Of a stretch of 40,144 nucleotides of DNA, positions 32,920 through 38,743 are shown piece after piece. The stretch's first letter is position 1, and every line of letters begins with the position of its first letter. Source of the stretch: a virus; the IMG/VR virus record IMGVR_UViG_3300042465_001389, positions 1 to 40,144 of that record; one strand, written 5' to 3'. Made by a program: the position numbers and the translations under genes. The notes below the pieces were generated by a model, which worked only from the letters and a program-made list of their open reading frames with translations, did not search any database and was not told where the DNA came from.

Positions 32920-33160
32920 AGCATCTCCCAAGACGGGGTATTTGGAGTCTTGGGGCTAAACTCCTAACCGAAGGCGTAGTCCAAACGAAGCCGAAGGTTA
33001 GGGCTTCTACTAGGGCGACCCATAGGGTCGCAGTTAAGTGTTCGGAGGCTCCGATAATTTCGCCTCCTCACTAATACTATAGGTGTCCAAAAGGTCCTCA
33101 TCGGACACTTTTGGGCGTGTGATTTACGCCACATATATAGTAAATCAGCAAAAGTGCAGG
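32920..33160 (-). promoter_or_regulatory. Structured leader of the late operon, tandem hairpins
   Basis: Upstream of the terminase the DNA holds a row of inverted repeats: CCTAACC/GGTTAGG (32963-33002, with inner GGC/GCC), GCGACCC-ATA-GGGTCGC (33015-33031), TCGGAG-G-CTCCGA (33042-33054), GTGTCC/GGACAC (33083-33108), GGCGT/ACGCC (33114-33130) and GATTTAC/GTAAATC (33121-33146). No ORF with a plausible start covers them. As a leftward transcript they would fold into successive stem-loops, suitable for antitermination or as packaging/origin signals. Confidence 0.55.
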
Positions 33161-33690
33161 TCGGAGCCACATTTATGGGGGGCGAGGACTAGCAAAGTTA
33201 TGTATATAGAGATATACACAGGCACGCTCCGCGATTTTAAAAACCCTGGGGTGCGATTTTTCATCGCACTGCTTCGTGTTGCACACTGTTTAAACGCTCA
33301 CTGCTAGGCATGCATGCGCTCACTCACTGCAATGCAGGGCTGGCATGCGGGGAGGCGCTTACTCTCACATCTAATCGCGCCCCCCCTGCATACATCGCAA
33401 GCAAGCAATGCAAGATAGTTGAACTTTCAACAATTAAACCCGCAACGGCTAAGCAGTAGCCCGTAAGTTACTCATCGGTAACATGCGAAAAAGCAAATAA
33501 AACACGAGAAAATCTCACATGCGAAATATCATAGGTGTGAGAAAAGCAGTATAAAACAATGGTTTTCTCATGGTTACTCAGCAGTAACTTATGCAACCTC
33601 GCTCAATCTCGCTCAAGCCGTGAAGCAATCCGAGGCAATGGGCAATCGTTTAAACCCCTCAAAAGTGAGTATTTTACGCTGGTTTTCGGG
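33161..33690. other. Non-coding divergent control region, origin candidate
   Basis: More than 500 bases without a gene. It holds GTGCGAT-TTTTC-ATCGCAC (33251-33269), GTTGAA-CT-TTCAAC (33418-33431), GTTAC/GTAAC (33467-33482), TCTCACA/TGTGAGA (33513-33542) and GTTACT-CAGC-AGTAAC (33573-33588), a 10-base direct repeat ACATGCGAAA (33481 and 33517), an AT-rich part at 33480-33570, and GTTTAAAC at 33288 and 33648. Both main transcription blocks diverge from here. These are the features expected of an origin or a master control region, not proof of one. Confidence 0.5.
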
Positions 33691-33695
33691 CATGC

Positions 33696-33725
33696 TTGAC
33701 TTTGTTTAAACCTCACGATTAAACT
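33696..33725 (+). promoter_or_regulatory. Putative promoter of the rightward operon with GTTTAAAC in the spacer
   Basis: TTGACT at 33696-33701 and TAAACT at 33720-33725 are separated by 18 bases, a sigma-70-type layout. The palindrome GTTTAAAC at 33704-33711 lies inside the spacer, where a bound protein would block polymerase. The 12 bases ATGCTTGACTTT recur at about 36499 before the next sub-operon. Confidence 0.5.
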
Positions 33726-33726
33726 C

Positions 33727-33741
33727 TGCCCCGAAGGGGCA
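33727..33741 (+). promoter_or_regulatory. Leader hairpin before the SprT-like gene
   Basis: TGCCCC-GAA-GGGGCA, a 6-base stem with a triloop in the 5' untranslated region, 14 bases before the ACGAAAGGAA ribosome binding motif at 33755-33764. It may stabilise or regulate the transcript. Confidence 0.45.
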
Positions 33742-33773
33742 ACCAGCCCCACCGACGAAAGGAATGGCTCACG

Positions 33774-34325
33774 ATGAATCGTGAACAATGGCTCAAAACA
33801 CTGGCAGACACTGCAGTGCCTCAAATCTCCTCAAGCCTTGAACTGGCTACGGAGGAGTTAAGCCTCAAACTCTCTTGCGGTTTCCCTGCTCAAAAGGGCA
33901 AGCGCAACAAGGTTTCAGCCTCTCTTGTACCTCCAACAGCATCGGAGGAATTTAACGCTGAAATTTTCGTGACTCCCGAACTATCGGAGAAGCGCAAAGT
34001 GGCTCAAGCCGTTTTACCTCTCCTCGTTGCCGTTGTGACTGGCGATTACCAGCAACGCCGTATCTACCGCGATGCTGTACGCCGTTTAAACCTCAACGGC
34101 TCCGAATTGCCAGCATGGGCAAAGTCAATCGCCGATGCGATGCCTGCCTATCCTCACGCCTCAATCACGCTTGAGGAGCAGGCTAAGCAATCCACCCGTT
34201 TAATCAAGGTTATCTGCCCGAATCTTGAGCATGATGCCTATATCGCCCGCATGAGCCGTAAAACTCTTGAATTTGGCAGTCCAATCTGCCCATGCGGTCA
34301 GACCATGAGAGCGGTGAATTACTAA
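33774..34325 (+). CDS. SprT-like protein lacking the HExxH protease motif
   Basis: 183 residues. The layout follows actinophage SprT-like proteins: MNREQWLKTLADTAVPQISS, then KLSCGFPAQKGKRNKVSASL, then EIFVTPELSEKRKVAQAVL, then PAYPHASITLEEQAKQSTRL and a C-terminal metal ribbon ending PICPCGQTM. Where homologues have HELVHA, this protein has LPLLVAVVTGDY, so no zinc protease site remains, and the first knuckle of the ribbon is CPNLEH instead of C-x-x-C. It is therefore probably a binding protein derived from a protease. ACGAAAGGAA precedes the ATG. First gene of the rightward operon. Confidence 0.7.
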   Translation: MNREQWLKTLADTAVPQISSSLELATEELSLKLSCGFPAQKGKRNKVSASLVPPTASEEFNAEIFVTPELSEKRKVAQAVLPLLVAVVTGDYQQRRIYRDAVRRLNLNGSELPAWAKSIADAMPAYPHASITLEEQAKQSTRLIKVICPNLEHDAYIARMSRKTLEFGSPICPCGQTMRAVNY

Positions 34326-34327
34326 TC

Positions 34328-35053
34328 ATGGAAACTTTCGGAATTGAACTAGAGGTTTCCAACCTCTCAATCGCAGGCGCTCAACACGCAATCAACCGCG
34401 CTGGTTTAAACTGGCAGGTTAAATTTGACGGTACCCGTCATGTATCCGCCGAAGCGGTCAGCCCAATCCTTGACCGTGACCGTTTAAACGAGGCTAAGAA
34501 GGCAACCCGCGCCCTGCTTGCCAGTGGCGCAACCGTCAACAAGCAAACGGGTCTGCATGTACACCTCGGAGCCGATGAGTACGGCGTAGAAGGTATTGCC
34601 CGCCTCGTGTGGAATTGGAATCTCGCTCACGCCACAATCGGAGCGCTTGTTGCCAAATCCCGTTTAAACAATCACTTCTGCCAAGCCGTGACACTCTCAC
34701 GCCTTGAGTCATGGGTTGAGCATGTACGCAATGGCTCAATCCGTAACCTTGAGGGCGGGCGCTACTGGTCGCTCAATCTCAACGCATACAGCGCACACCG
34801 CACGGTTGAATTCCGCCTACATCACGGCACGCTTAACGGCTCCAAGGTCAAGGCATGGGCGGAATTCGTAAGCGCCATGGCTAACTATTCCACGGCTGGC
34901 AATCTGCTCAGCACGAATGACGGTTGGTACAACCCTATTGACCGTTTAAACAAGGTCGGCGAATTGTTGGACACGCTGGCACACGCTGGCAATCTCTCAG
35001 GCGATACCGCCGAATTCCTCAAGGGTAGAGCGGAGGAATTGAGCGCCCGCTAA
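34328..35053 (+). CDS. Amidoligase family enzyme (glutamine-synthetase-like COOH-NH2 ligase)
   Basis: 241 residues from the ATG at 34328. Conserved marks of the phage amidoligase family are present: METFGIELEVSNLS at the start, TGLHVHLGADEYG in the middle and HRTVEFRLHHGTLNGSKVKA near the end, providing acidic and His/Arg residues of the ATP-metal site. The family links a carboxyl group to an amine with ATP. Substrate is unknown. A glutamine amidotransferase two small genes away could supply ammonia. Four GTTTAAAC copies occur within this one gene (34404, 34482, 34662, 34944), all read as Leu-Asn. Confidence 0.85.
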   Translation: METFGIELEVSNLSIAGAQHAINRAGLNWQVKFDGTRHVSAEAVSPILDRDRLNEAKKATRALLASGATVNKQTGLHVHLGADEYGVEGIARLVWNWNLAHATIGALVAKSRLNNHFCQAVTLSRLESWVEHVRNGSIRNLEGGRYWSLNLNAYSAHRTVEFRLHHGTLNGSKVKAWAEFVSAMANYSTAGNLLSTNDGWYNPIDRLNKVGELLDTLAHAGNLSGDTAEFLKGRAEELSAR

Positions 35054-35131
35054 GCGGGTAGCCCGCCCCTAGTGGGCATGCGTGAGTGCAATCCTCACGG
35101 CGGGCGCTAGTGATACCAAATCGGTGTCACT
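35042..35131 (+). promoter_or_regulatory. Multi-branched RNA structure between amidoligase and the next genes
   Basis: A perfect 9-base stem AGCGCCCGC (35042-35050) with GCGGGCGCT (35100-35108) closes over two or three hairpins: GCGGG/CCCGC (35054-35066), or alternatively GCCC/GGGC (35065-35077), and CGTGAG/CTCACG (35081-35099). A second hairpin follows, AGTGATACC (35109-35117) with GGTGTCACT (35123-35131), nine pairs with one G-U. GTTTAAAC begins at 35132 and a ribosome binding site follows. No U-run, so not a simple terminator. Confidence 0.6.
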
Positions 35132-35157
35132 GTTTAAACTGACGAAAGGAAATAAGC

Positions 35158-35277
35158 ATGTGGAAACGAAACGAACATGATATGACTTGCCTTGTATGCG
35201 GAGCCGTTTACAGTTACGCATCAGAGTGGGACATGGCGAATGTAGATTGGCACGAGCATGACAAGGAAGGTGTTTAA
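35158..35277 (+). CDS. Tiny zinc-finger-like protein
   Basis: 39 residues, with ACGAAAGGAA 6 bases before the ATG: MWKRNEHDMTCLVCGAVYSY, then a tail containing DWHEHDKEGV. C-x-x-C followed by H-x-H resembles a C2H2-type finger. The stop TAA lies in the GTTTAAAC at 35272 and the next ATG follows two bases later. Likely a small DNA- or protein-binding factor. Confidence 0.65.
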   Translation: MWKRNEHDMTCLVCGAVYSYASEWDMANVDWHEHDKEGV

Positions 35278-35279
35278 AC

Positions 35280-35393
35280 ATGTACCCAAACGCATTACCT
35301 TGGTGGCTTCAATGGATAGACGGAAGCGTGATTTTGTTGGTTGCGCTTGTGATTTATTTCCTGTACAAAGCACGCAACAGTGGAGGTAACTAA
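35280..35393 (+). CDS. Tiny single-pass membrane protein
   Basis: 37 residues: an aromatic start (MYPNALPWWLQWIDG), one hydrophobic helix (SVILLVALVIYFLY) and a short basic tail (KARNSGGN). Translation starts at the shared AGGTGTTTAAACATG element. Function unknown. Confidence 0.62.
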   Translation: MYPNALPWWLQWIDGSVILLVALVIYFLYKARNSGGN

Positions 35394-35395
35394 TC

Positions 35396-35545
35396 ATGTA
35401 CAGCAAAGATAACACCTGTTTAAACTGCGGGGAAAGTTTATGGTACCCGCATCAACCAACATGTGTATGGTCAGACGATGACCGTTTAAACACCGTCACT
35501 TGTGGCGACTGCTTGCGCTCCGATTGCGCTGGCTGTGAAGTGTGA
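35396..35545 (+). CDS. Tiny cysteine-rich zinc-ribbon protein
   Basis: 49 residues with GGAGG upstream: TCLNCGESLWYPHQ, PTCVWSDDDRLNTV, TCGDCLRSDCAGCEV. Seven Cys in three clusters imply one or two zinc sites. Two GTTTAAAC copies (35418, 35484) lie within 74 bases, both read as Leu-Asn. A putative promoter (TTGCGC, 16 bases, TATACT at 35524-35551) overlaps its end. Confidence 0.65.
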   Translation: MYSKDNTCLNCGESLWYPHQPTCVWSDDDRLNTVTCGDCLRSDCAGCEV

Positions 35546-35551
35546 TATACT
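35524..35551 (+). promoter_or_regulatory. Putative promoter of the amidotransferase gene
   Basis: TTGCGC at 35524-35529 and TATACT at 35546-35551 with a 16-base spacer, 37 bases before the ATG of the amidotransferase gene, which has GGAG as ribosome binding site. The -10 is good, the -35 moderate. Confidence 0.4.
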
Positions 35552-35588
35552 TAACCCGTAAACCTACAACAGACTGGAGATATAACTT

Positions 35589-36377
35589 ATGTGTGGAATC
35601 GCAGGCTATTGCCTAGACCCCAAGCACGCTAAGCGTGTTAGTACCGCAGACCTAGCAGGACAGATGCTCCTTGACATTGAGCATCGTGGCTATCATGCAA
35701 CGGGAGTTGCATACATCAACCGTTTAAACGGTAACCGTGTTATCCGCAAGGCTCCTACTTGCGCCACTGATTTCATCAAACGCAGTGGCAAACACCTATG
35801 TGACGGAGCGCAAACCGCAATCCTTCACACCCGTTGGGCTACGCAAGGCGACCCAAAGAACAACGACAACAACCACCCAATCCCACGCGGGCGTATCGTG
35901 TTGACTCACAACGGACACATCAGCAACGACACCGAACTGTTTAAACAACTAAACATTCAGCGCCGTGGTCAAGTTGACAGCGAGGCAGTGACCGCACTGC
36001 TTGCCTTCAGTAAAGCCAAGCCGTGGCAAGTACTGCCACAGATGCGAGGTACAGCCGCGCTTGCATGGATTGAGCAAGACAACGCCAACACCCTGCACCT
36101 AGCGCGTGTCAATTCCTCACCGTTATGGATTGGACAAACCAACACGGGTTCACTGGTCTACGGTTCAACCGAGGAAACCATTGAGAACGCATGCGTAATG
36201 CTTGACTCCGAACTAGATTGGAAATACTCAGCAGATGAGGGTGAGTACTTCAAGGTGCGTGACGGTGCAATCATTGAGTACGAAACCTTCAAGCCCACAC
36301 GCTACGCAGGTAACTGGAATTACCGCGATAGTCAGTGGGATAAATACTGGGACAAGCAAGATGAGTTAGCCTTCTGA
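35589..36377 (+). CDS. Class II glutamine amidotransferase (Ntn hydrolase)
   Basis: 262 residues. Cys2 directly after the initiator Met (MCGIAGYCL) is the N-terminal nucleophile. Other family marks follow: MLLDIEHRGYHATGVAYINR, ILHTRWATQGDPKNN, NHPIPRGRIVLTHNGHISND and GTAALAWIEQDNANTLHLAR. The enzyme releases ammonia from glutamine for transfer to an acceptor. No synthetase domain is fused; the nearby amidoligase is a likely partner. Other possibility: a stand-alone gamma-glutamyl hydrolase. Followed by a strong intrinsic terminator. GTTTAAAC at 35722 and 35939. Confidence 0.9.
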   Translation: MCGIAGYCLDPKHAKRVSTADLAGQMLLDIEHRGYHATGVAYINRLNGNRVIRKAPTCATDFIKRSGKHLCDGAQTAILHTRWATQGDPKNNDNNHPIPRGRIVLTHNGHISNDTELFKQLNIQRRGQVDSEAVTALLAFSKAKPWQVLPQMRGTAALAWIEQDNANTLHLARVNSSPLWIGQTNTGSLVYGSTEETIENACVMLDSELDWKYSADEGEYFKVRDGAIIEYETFKPTRYAGNWNYRDSQWDKYWDKQDELAF

Positions 36378-36393
36378 TTTACCAGAAGAATAC

Positions 36394-36429
36394 AAACCCC
36401 CTGTTTAAACGCAGGGGGTTTTTCTTTTG
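36394..36429 (+). terminator. Intrinsic terminator with GTTTAAAC in the loop
   Basis: AAACCCCCTG (36394-36403) pairs with CAGGGGGTTT (36412-36421); the 8-base loop plus closing base holds GTTTAAAC (36403-36410), and TTTCTTTT follows. It ends the amidotransferase transcript. Confidence 0.88.
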
Positions 36430-36567
36430 CCAGACGATGTGCGCACAATGTATACACAATTGTTTAAACAAAAAAATAATTTAAAAATCTTTTGATAAAT
36501 GCTTGACTTTATATTTACCAAGCGGGAGTATATGACAGTGGCAACAACGCCACACCTACGAAAGGAA
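36430..36567 (+). promoter_or_regulatory. Promoter region of the small-gene chain
   Basis: After an AT-rich stretch with GTTTAAAC at 36462, ATGCTTGACTTTATATT (from about 36499) supplies a TTGACT -35 like that at 33696; the -10 is uncertain (GAGTAT at 17 or TATATG at 20 bases). ACGAAAGGAA at 36558-36567 is the ribosome binding motif, also found before 33774 and 35158. Confidence 0.45.
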
Positions 36568-36571
36568 AGCA

Positions 36572-36742
36572 ATGCTAGTAACAGATATAATCGCAGTTAG
36601 TATTGCGTTAGTTAGTGCGGTTGGATTACTTATCCATGGCGCAAGAGTTAATGCAAGACTAGAAAAAGAAAACAATTACCTACGCAAACAGGTACGAGAG
36701 ATGCGCAAGCAAATCGGTAACATGGTGGAGCGCCCATTCTAA
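36572..36742 (+). CDS. Small membrane protein with coiled coil
   Basis: 56 residues: MLVTDIIAVSIALVSAVGLL forms one membrane helix, followed by HGARVNARLEKENNYLRKQV, a basic coiled coil. The stop overlaps the next start as TAATG. A membrane-anchored small regulator or superinfection-exclusion-type protein is possible; nothing specific can be named. Confidence 0.65.
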   Translation: MLVTDIIAVSIALVSAVGLLIHGARVNARLEKENNYLRKQVREMRKQIGNMVERPF

Positions 36743-36948
36743 TGAGCGACACAAGGAAAGAACTAAAGAGTAGGCACGCGCTGGCACAGAGCAGGGCAAA
36801 GACCCGACTAGTGCAAGCACACAAAGCGGAATACGAAACTATCTACCGCCAAGAGTGCGAGAAGTTGGGACTAACAAACCGACTACCAAAGGCGGAACGA
36901 ATCGCCAAACTAAAAGCACAACTACAAAGACTGGAAGCAGGTGTTTAA
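36742..36948 (+). CDS. Small basic helical protein
   Basis: 68 residues: SDTRKELKSRHALAQSRAKT, RLVQAHKAEYETIYRQECEK, RIAKLKAQLQRLEAGV. Mostly helix, Lys/Arg-rich, possible coiled coil. The stop lies in the GTTTAAAC at 36943. No family recognised. Confidence 0.65.
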   Translation: MSDTRKELKSRHALAQSRAKTRLVQAHKAEYETIYRQECEKLGLTNRLPKAERIAKLKAQLQRLEAGV

Positions 36949-36950
36949 AC

Positions 36951-37178
36951 ATGGCTAAGCAATTTTCCTACGCAATATATTTTGACGGAACTCAGTGGCA
37001 CCTAGATGTAGACACGGAGGAGCAAGCCTTTCCAAATGGAACTGTCTATGATACCGAAACCAAATCGTGGGACTACGCCTATCAGGGTGACGGTAAATTT
37101 ATTGAGGGTGCGCAAGAAGCAGACAAACAACTGCAAGACATGCTCAACAAAATGAATCAAGAAAGGTTAGGTGTTTAA
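36951..37178 (+). CDS. Small hypothetical protein
   Basis: 75 residues starting at the AGGTGTTTAAACATG element. KQFSYAIYFDGTQWHLDVDT, NGTVYDTETKSWDYAYQGDG and a helical end (ADKQLQDMLNKMNQERLGV). The stop lies in the GTTTAAAC at 37173. An alpha/beta small domain of unknown role. Confidence 0.68.
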   Translation: MAKQFSYAIYFDGTQWHLDVDTEEQAFPNGTVYDTETKSWDYAYQGDGKFIEGAQEADKQLQDMLNKMNQERLGV

Positions 37179-37180
37179 AC

Positions 37181-37432
37181 ATGAGTAAACAAACTTATGA
37201 GGGCTGGAAAAACTACGAAACTTGGAACTGTGCGCTATGGATTAACAACGATTACCCGTTGTACATCAGCGCAAGATTGTTCATGAAAGACTATCGTGGT
37301 GCCAAGCCTTACCGTGATTGGGTGCGCGTTGCTGGATTGGAAAATCAACAAACCAAAGACGGTTGCAAATGGATTAGCGATAAGTTATCCTACTCAGAAC
37401 TTAACAACATGATGGAAGGATTAAACAACTAA
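37181..37432 (+). CDS. DUF7249-like protein
   Basis: 83 residues from the third AGGTGTTTAAACATG element. EGWKNYETWNCALWINNDYP, LYISARLFMKDYRGAKPYRD. The NYETWNxALWI core is one I know from small proteins in many phages and plasmids, annotated DUF7249 as far as I recall; function unknown. Confidence 0.75.
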   Translation: MSKQTYEGWKNYETWNCALWINNDYPLYISARLFMKDYRGAKPYRDWVRVAGLENQQTKDGCKWISDKLSYSELNNMMEGLNN

Positions 37433-37617
37433 TGAAAGACCCGAAAGAAGTTGCACGCATACGAGTATCGGCATCAAAGTATGCGATTAAATTCCTGCGA
37501 CATAAATACCGCAGGGAATATCAAGAACTTTATGATGCGTACCTACGCAACAGAGGTTTAAACACACGCCGTCACCCTGCTGAACTGATTGACGAACGCG
37601 AGATGATTAAATCATGA
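37432..37617 (+). CDS. Small basic protein
   Basis: 61 residues in TAATG overlap with the previous gene. KDPKEVARIRVSASKYAIKF, LRHKYRREYQELYDAYLRNR, then RRHPAELIDEREMIKS. Helical and basic. GTTTAAAC at 37556 encodes Leu-Asn. No family. Confidence 0.62.
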   Translation: MKDPKEVARIRVSASKYAIKFLRHKYRREYQELYDAYLRNRGLNTRRHPAELIDEREMIKS

Positions 37618-37760
37618 GCAAGTGCGGAGCATGTGGCGGAACTATCTCAAATACCGTGGTACCTCACGGACAAATCTGTGATGATGACATCATGGCACCG
37701 AGCATCAACGACCTAATGAAATCACTAGACGAAAGCGAAATGGAGGAGGACAATGACTGA
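37614..37760 (+). CDS. Tiny Cys-containing acidic protein
   Basis: 48 residues, overlapping both neighbours (ATGA at the start, 8 bases at the end). MSKCGACGGTISNTVVPHGQ, ICDDDIMAPSINDLMKSLDE, acidic end. C-x-x-C, a distant His and a Cys could bind one zinc. Confidence 0.6.
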   Translation: MSKCGACGGTISNTVVPHGQICDDDIMAPSINDLMKSLDESEMEEDND

Positions 37761-38118
37761 ATACAAAGCAGTCAAGGGTGTAGTTATCCACCCCGATGGT
37801 ACACATGACGAGAGGGTGTTTAAACAACTCTTGGATTATCAGCAAGCAGTCCACGGAATCATAGATGCTGTTAGATTGTATGACTACAACGGGCAAGAGA
37901 TAGCGTGCGCTTATGTAGATGATGAAGGGCTACTCAAAAGCCTGCCACTAAACCCAATGGCGAGTGCGTTATCTTTCCTCTTTGGCAATACGCCACACTT
38001 GGTTGGTGACATCGTACTTGTTGGGCGTTCAGATGATGAGGGCTACGACACAGACTTGCCCGACTTTATCCTCACACTGGTGCGAAACATCAGTGCCAAA
38101 CAGGAGATTAACGCATAA
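37753..38118 (+). CDS. DUF3846-like protein
   Basis: 121 residues. The pattern DYQQAVHGIIDAVRL, then DYNGQEIACAYVDDEGLLKS, then LPLNPMASALSFLFG and VGDIVLVGRSDDEGY fits DUF3846 as I know it from phages and actinobacterial mobile elements; the protein is small and function unknown. Stop overlaps the transglycosylase start as TAATG. GTTTAAAC at 37818 encodes Phe-Lys. Confidence 0.78.
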   Translation: MTEYKAVKGVVIHPDGTHDERVFKQLLDYQQAVHGIIDAVRLYDYNGQEIACAYVDDEGLLKSLPLNPMASALSFLFGNTPHLVGDIVLVGRSDDEGYDTDLPDFILTLVRNISAKQEINA

Positions 38119-38558
38119 TGTTTAAACGCATAGTCACTATCTTCCTCATCGTCACCGCAAGCGTGGCGATAGATGACAGGTTCTTTGACAAATCGCATGT
38201 ACCAATTTCGCCACTGACGGACAAGGCGCACATCAGTGGCACGGTGGTAGCCTTCTATGAGAATGAATACCAACGCTACGCAGTAGACATGCTCACACAA
38301 ATGGGCAAACTTGAACAGTGGTCATGCTTGTACACACTATGGACACGCGAATCAAACTGGAATCCACGGTCATTGAATCGTAAGTCAGGTGCCTATGGTA
38401 TAGCGCAGTTCATGCCAGCAACATGGAAGCAAGTAGGGTTTAAACGCACCGATGACGGCTTCATACAGGTGGAAGCAGGGCTTGCATATATCCAACGAAA
38501 GTATGGTGGCAATATCTGCAAGGCGCTCGGTTCAAATCTATCAAGAGGGTGGTACTAA
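38118..38558 (+). CDS. Lytic transglycosylase-like (SLT domain) protein
   Basis: 146 residues. The N-terminus MFKRIVTIFLIVTASVAI is a signal or membrane anchor. The SLT core follows: LYTLWTRESNWNPRSLNRKS with the catalytic Glu, then GAYGIAQFMPATWKQVGF and EAGLAYIQRKYGG. The enzyme cleaves peptidoglycan glycan strands. It is encoded far from the lysis cassette, in the early operon, so it may act at entry or on the host wall early, or replace a virion muralytic enzyme. Two GTTTAAAC copies (38120 at the start codon, 38438). Confidence 0.85.
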   Translation: MFKRIVTIFLIVTASVAIDDRFFDKSHVPISPLTDKAHISGTVVAFYENEYQRYAVDMLTQMGKLEQWSCLYTLWTRESNWNPRSLNRKSGAYGIAQFMPATWKQVGFKRTDDGFIQVEAGLAYIQRKYGGNICKALGSNLSRGWY

Positions 38559-38743
38559 TGAGTGAATATCAGGAACTTTTAGAGGGCTTAAAGAAGCACC
38601 TCATACTGAGTGGTCTAACTTTCAACGCAGAGATAGCCACTGACCCAATAATTACAAGACCAGTACGCGTTGAGATGCTGGTCGCCACAGTAATGGAGTA
38701 TTTAAATGGCACAGGATACGCAAACACAACCAAGGTTTCATAG
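38558..38743 (+). CDS. Small hypothetical protein before WhiB
   Basis: 61 residues from the ATG in TAATG overlap with the transglycosylase gene; MSEYQELLEGLKKHLILSGL, TFNAEIATDPIITRPVRVEM, then LVATVMEYLNG. The last 38 bases overlap the WhiB start. A small alpha/beta domain, perhaps a WhiB-associated factor; no family named. Confidence 0.62.
   Translation: MSEYQELLEGLKKHLILSGLTFNAEIATDPIITRPVRVEMLVATVMEYLNGTGYANTTKVS

Noticed and set aside
32964-33170. Open frames upstream of the terminase, basic in composition
   Set aside because: The region is built of inverted repeats with open reading in several frames; no good start with ribosome binding site and no protein-like pattern.
33320-33420. 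Possible tRNA or short repeat array in the divergent region
   Set aside because: No cloverleaf with TTC-arm and no regular spacing of repeats could be built; only scattered GCATGC and short palindromes.
34084-35730. TTTAAAC as a -1 frameshift slippery heptamer (T TTA AAC in phase in the Leu-Asn copies)
   Set aside because: Only half of the copies are in this phase, others are at stops or non-coding, and shifts would hit early stops; it cannot explain the repeat as a whole.
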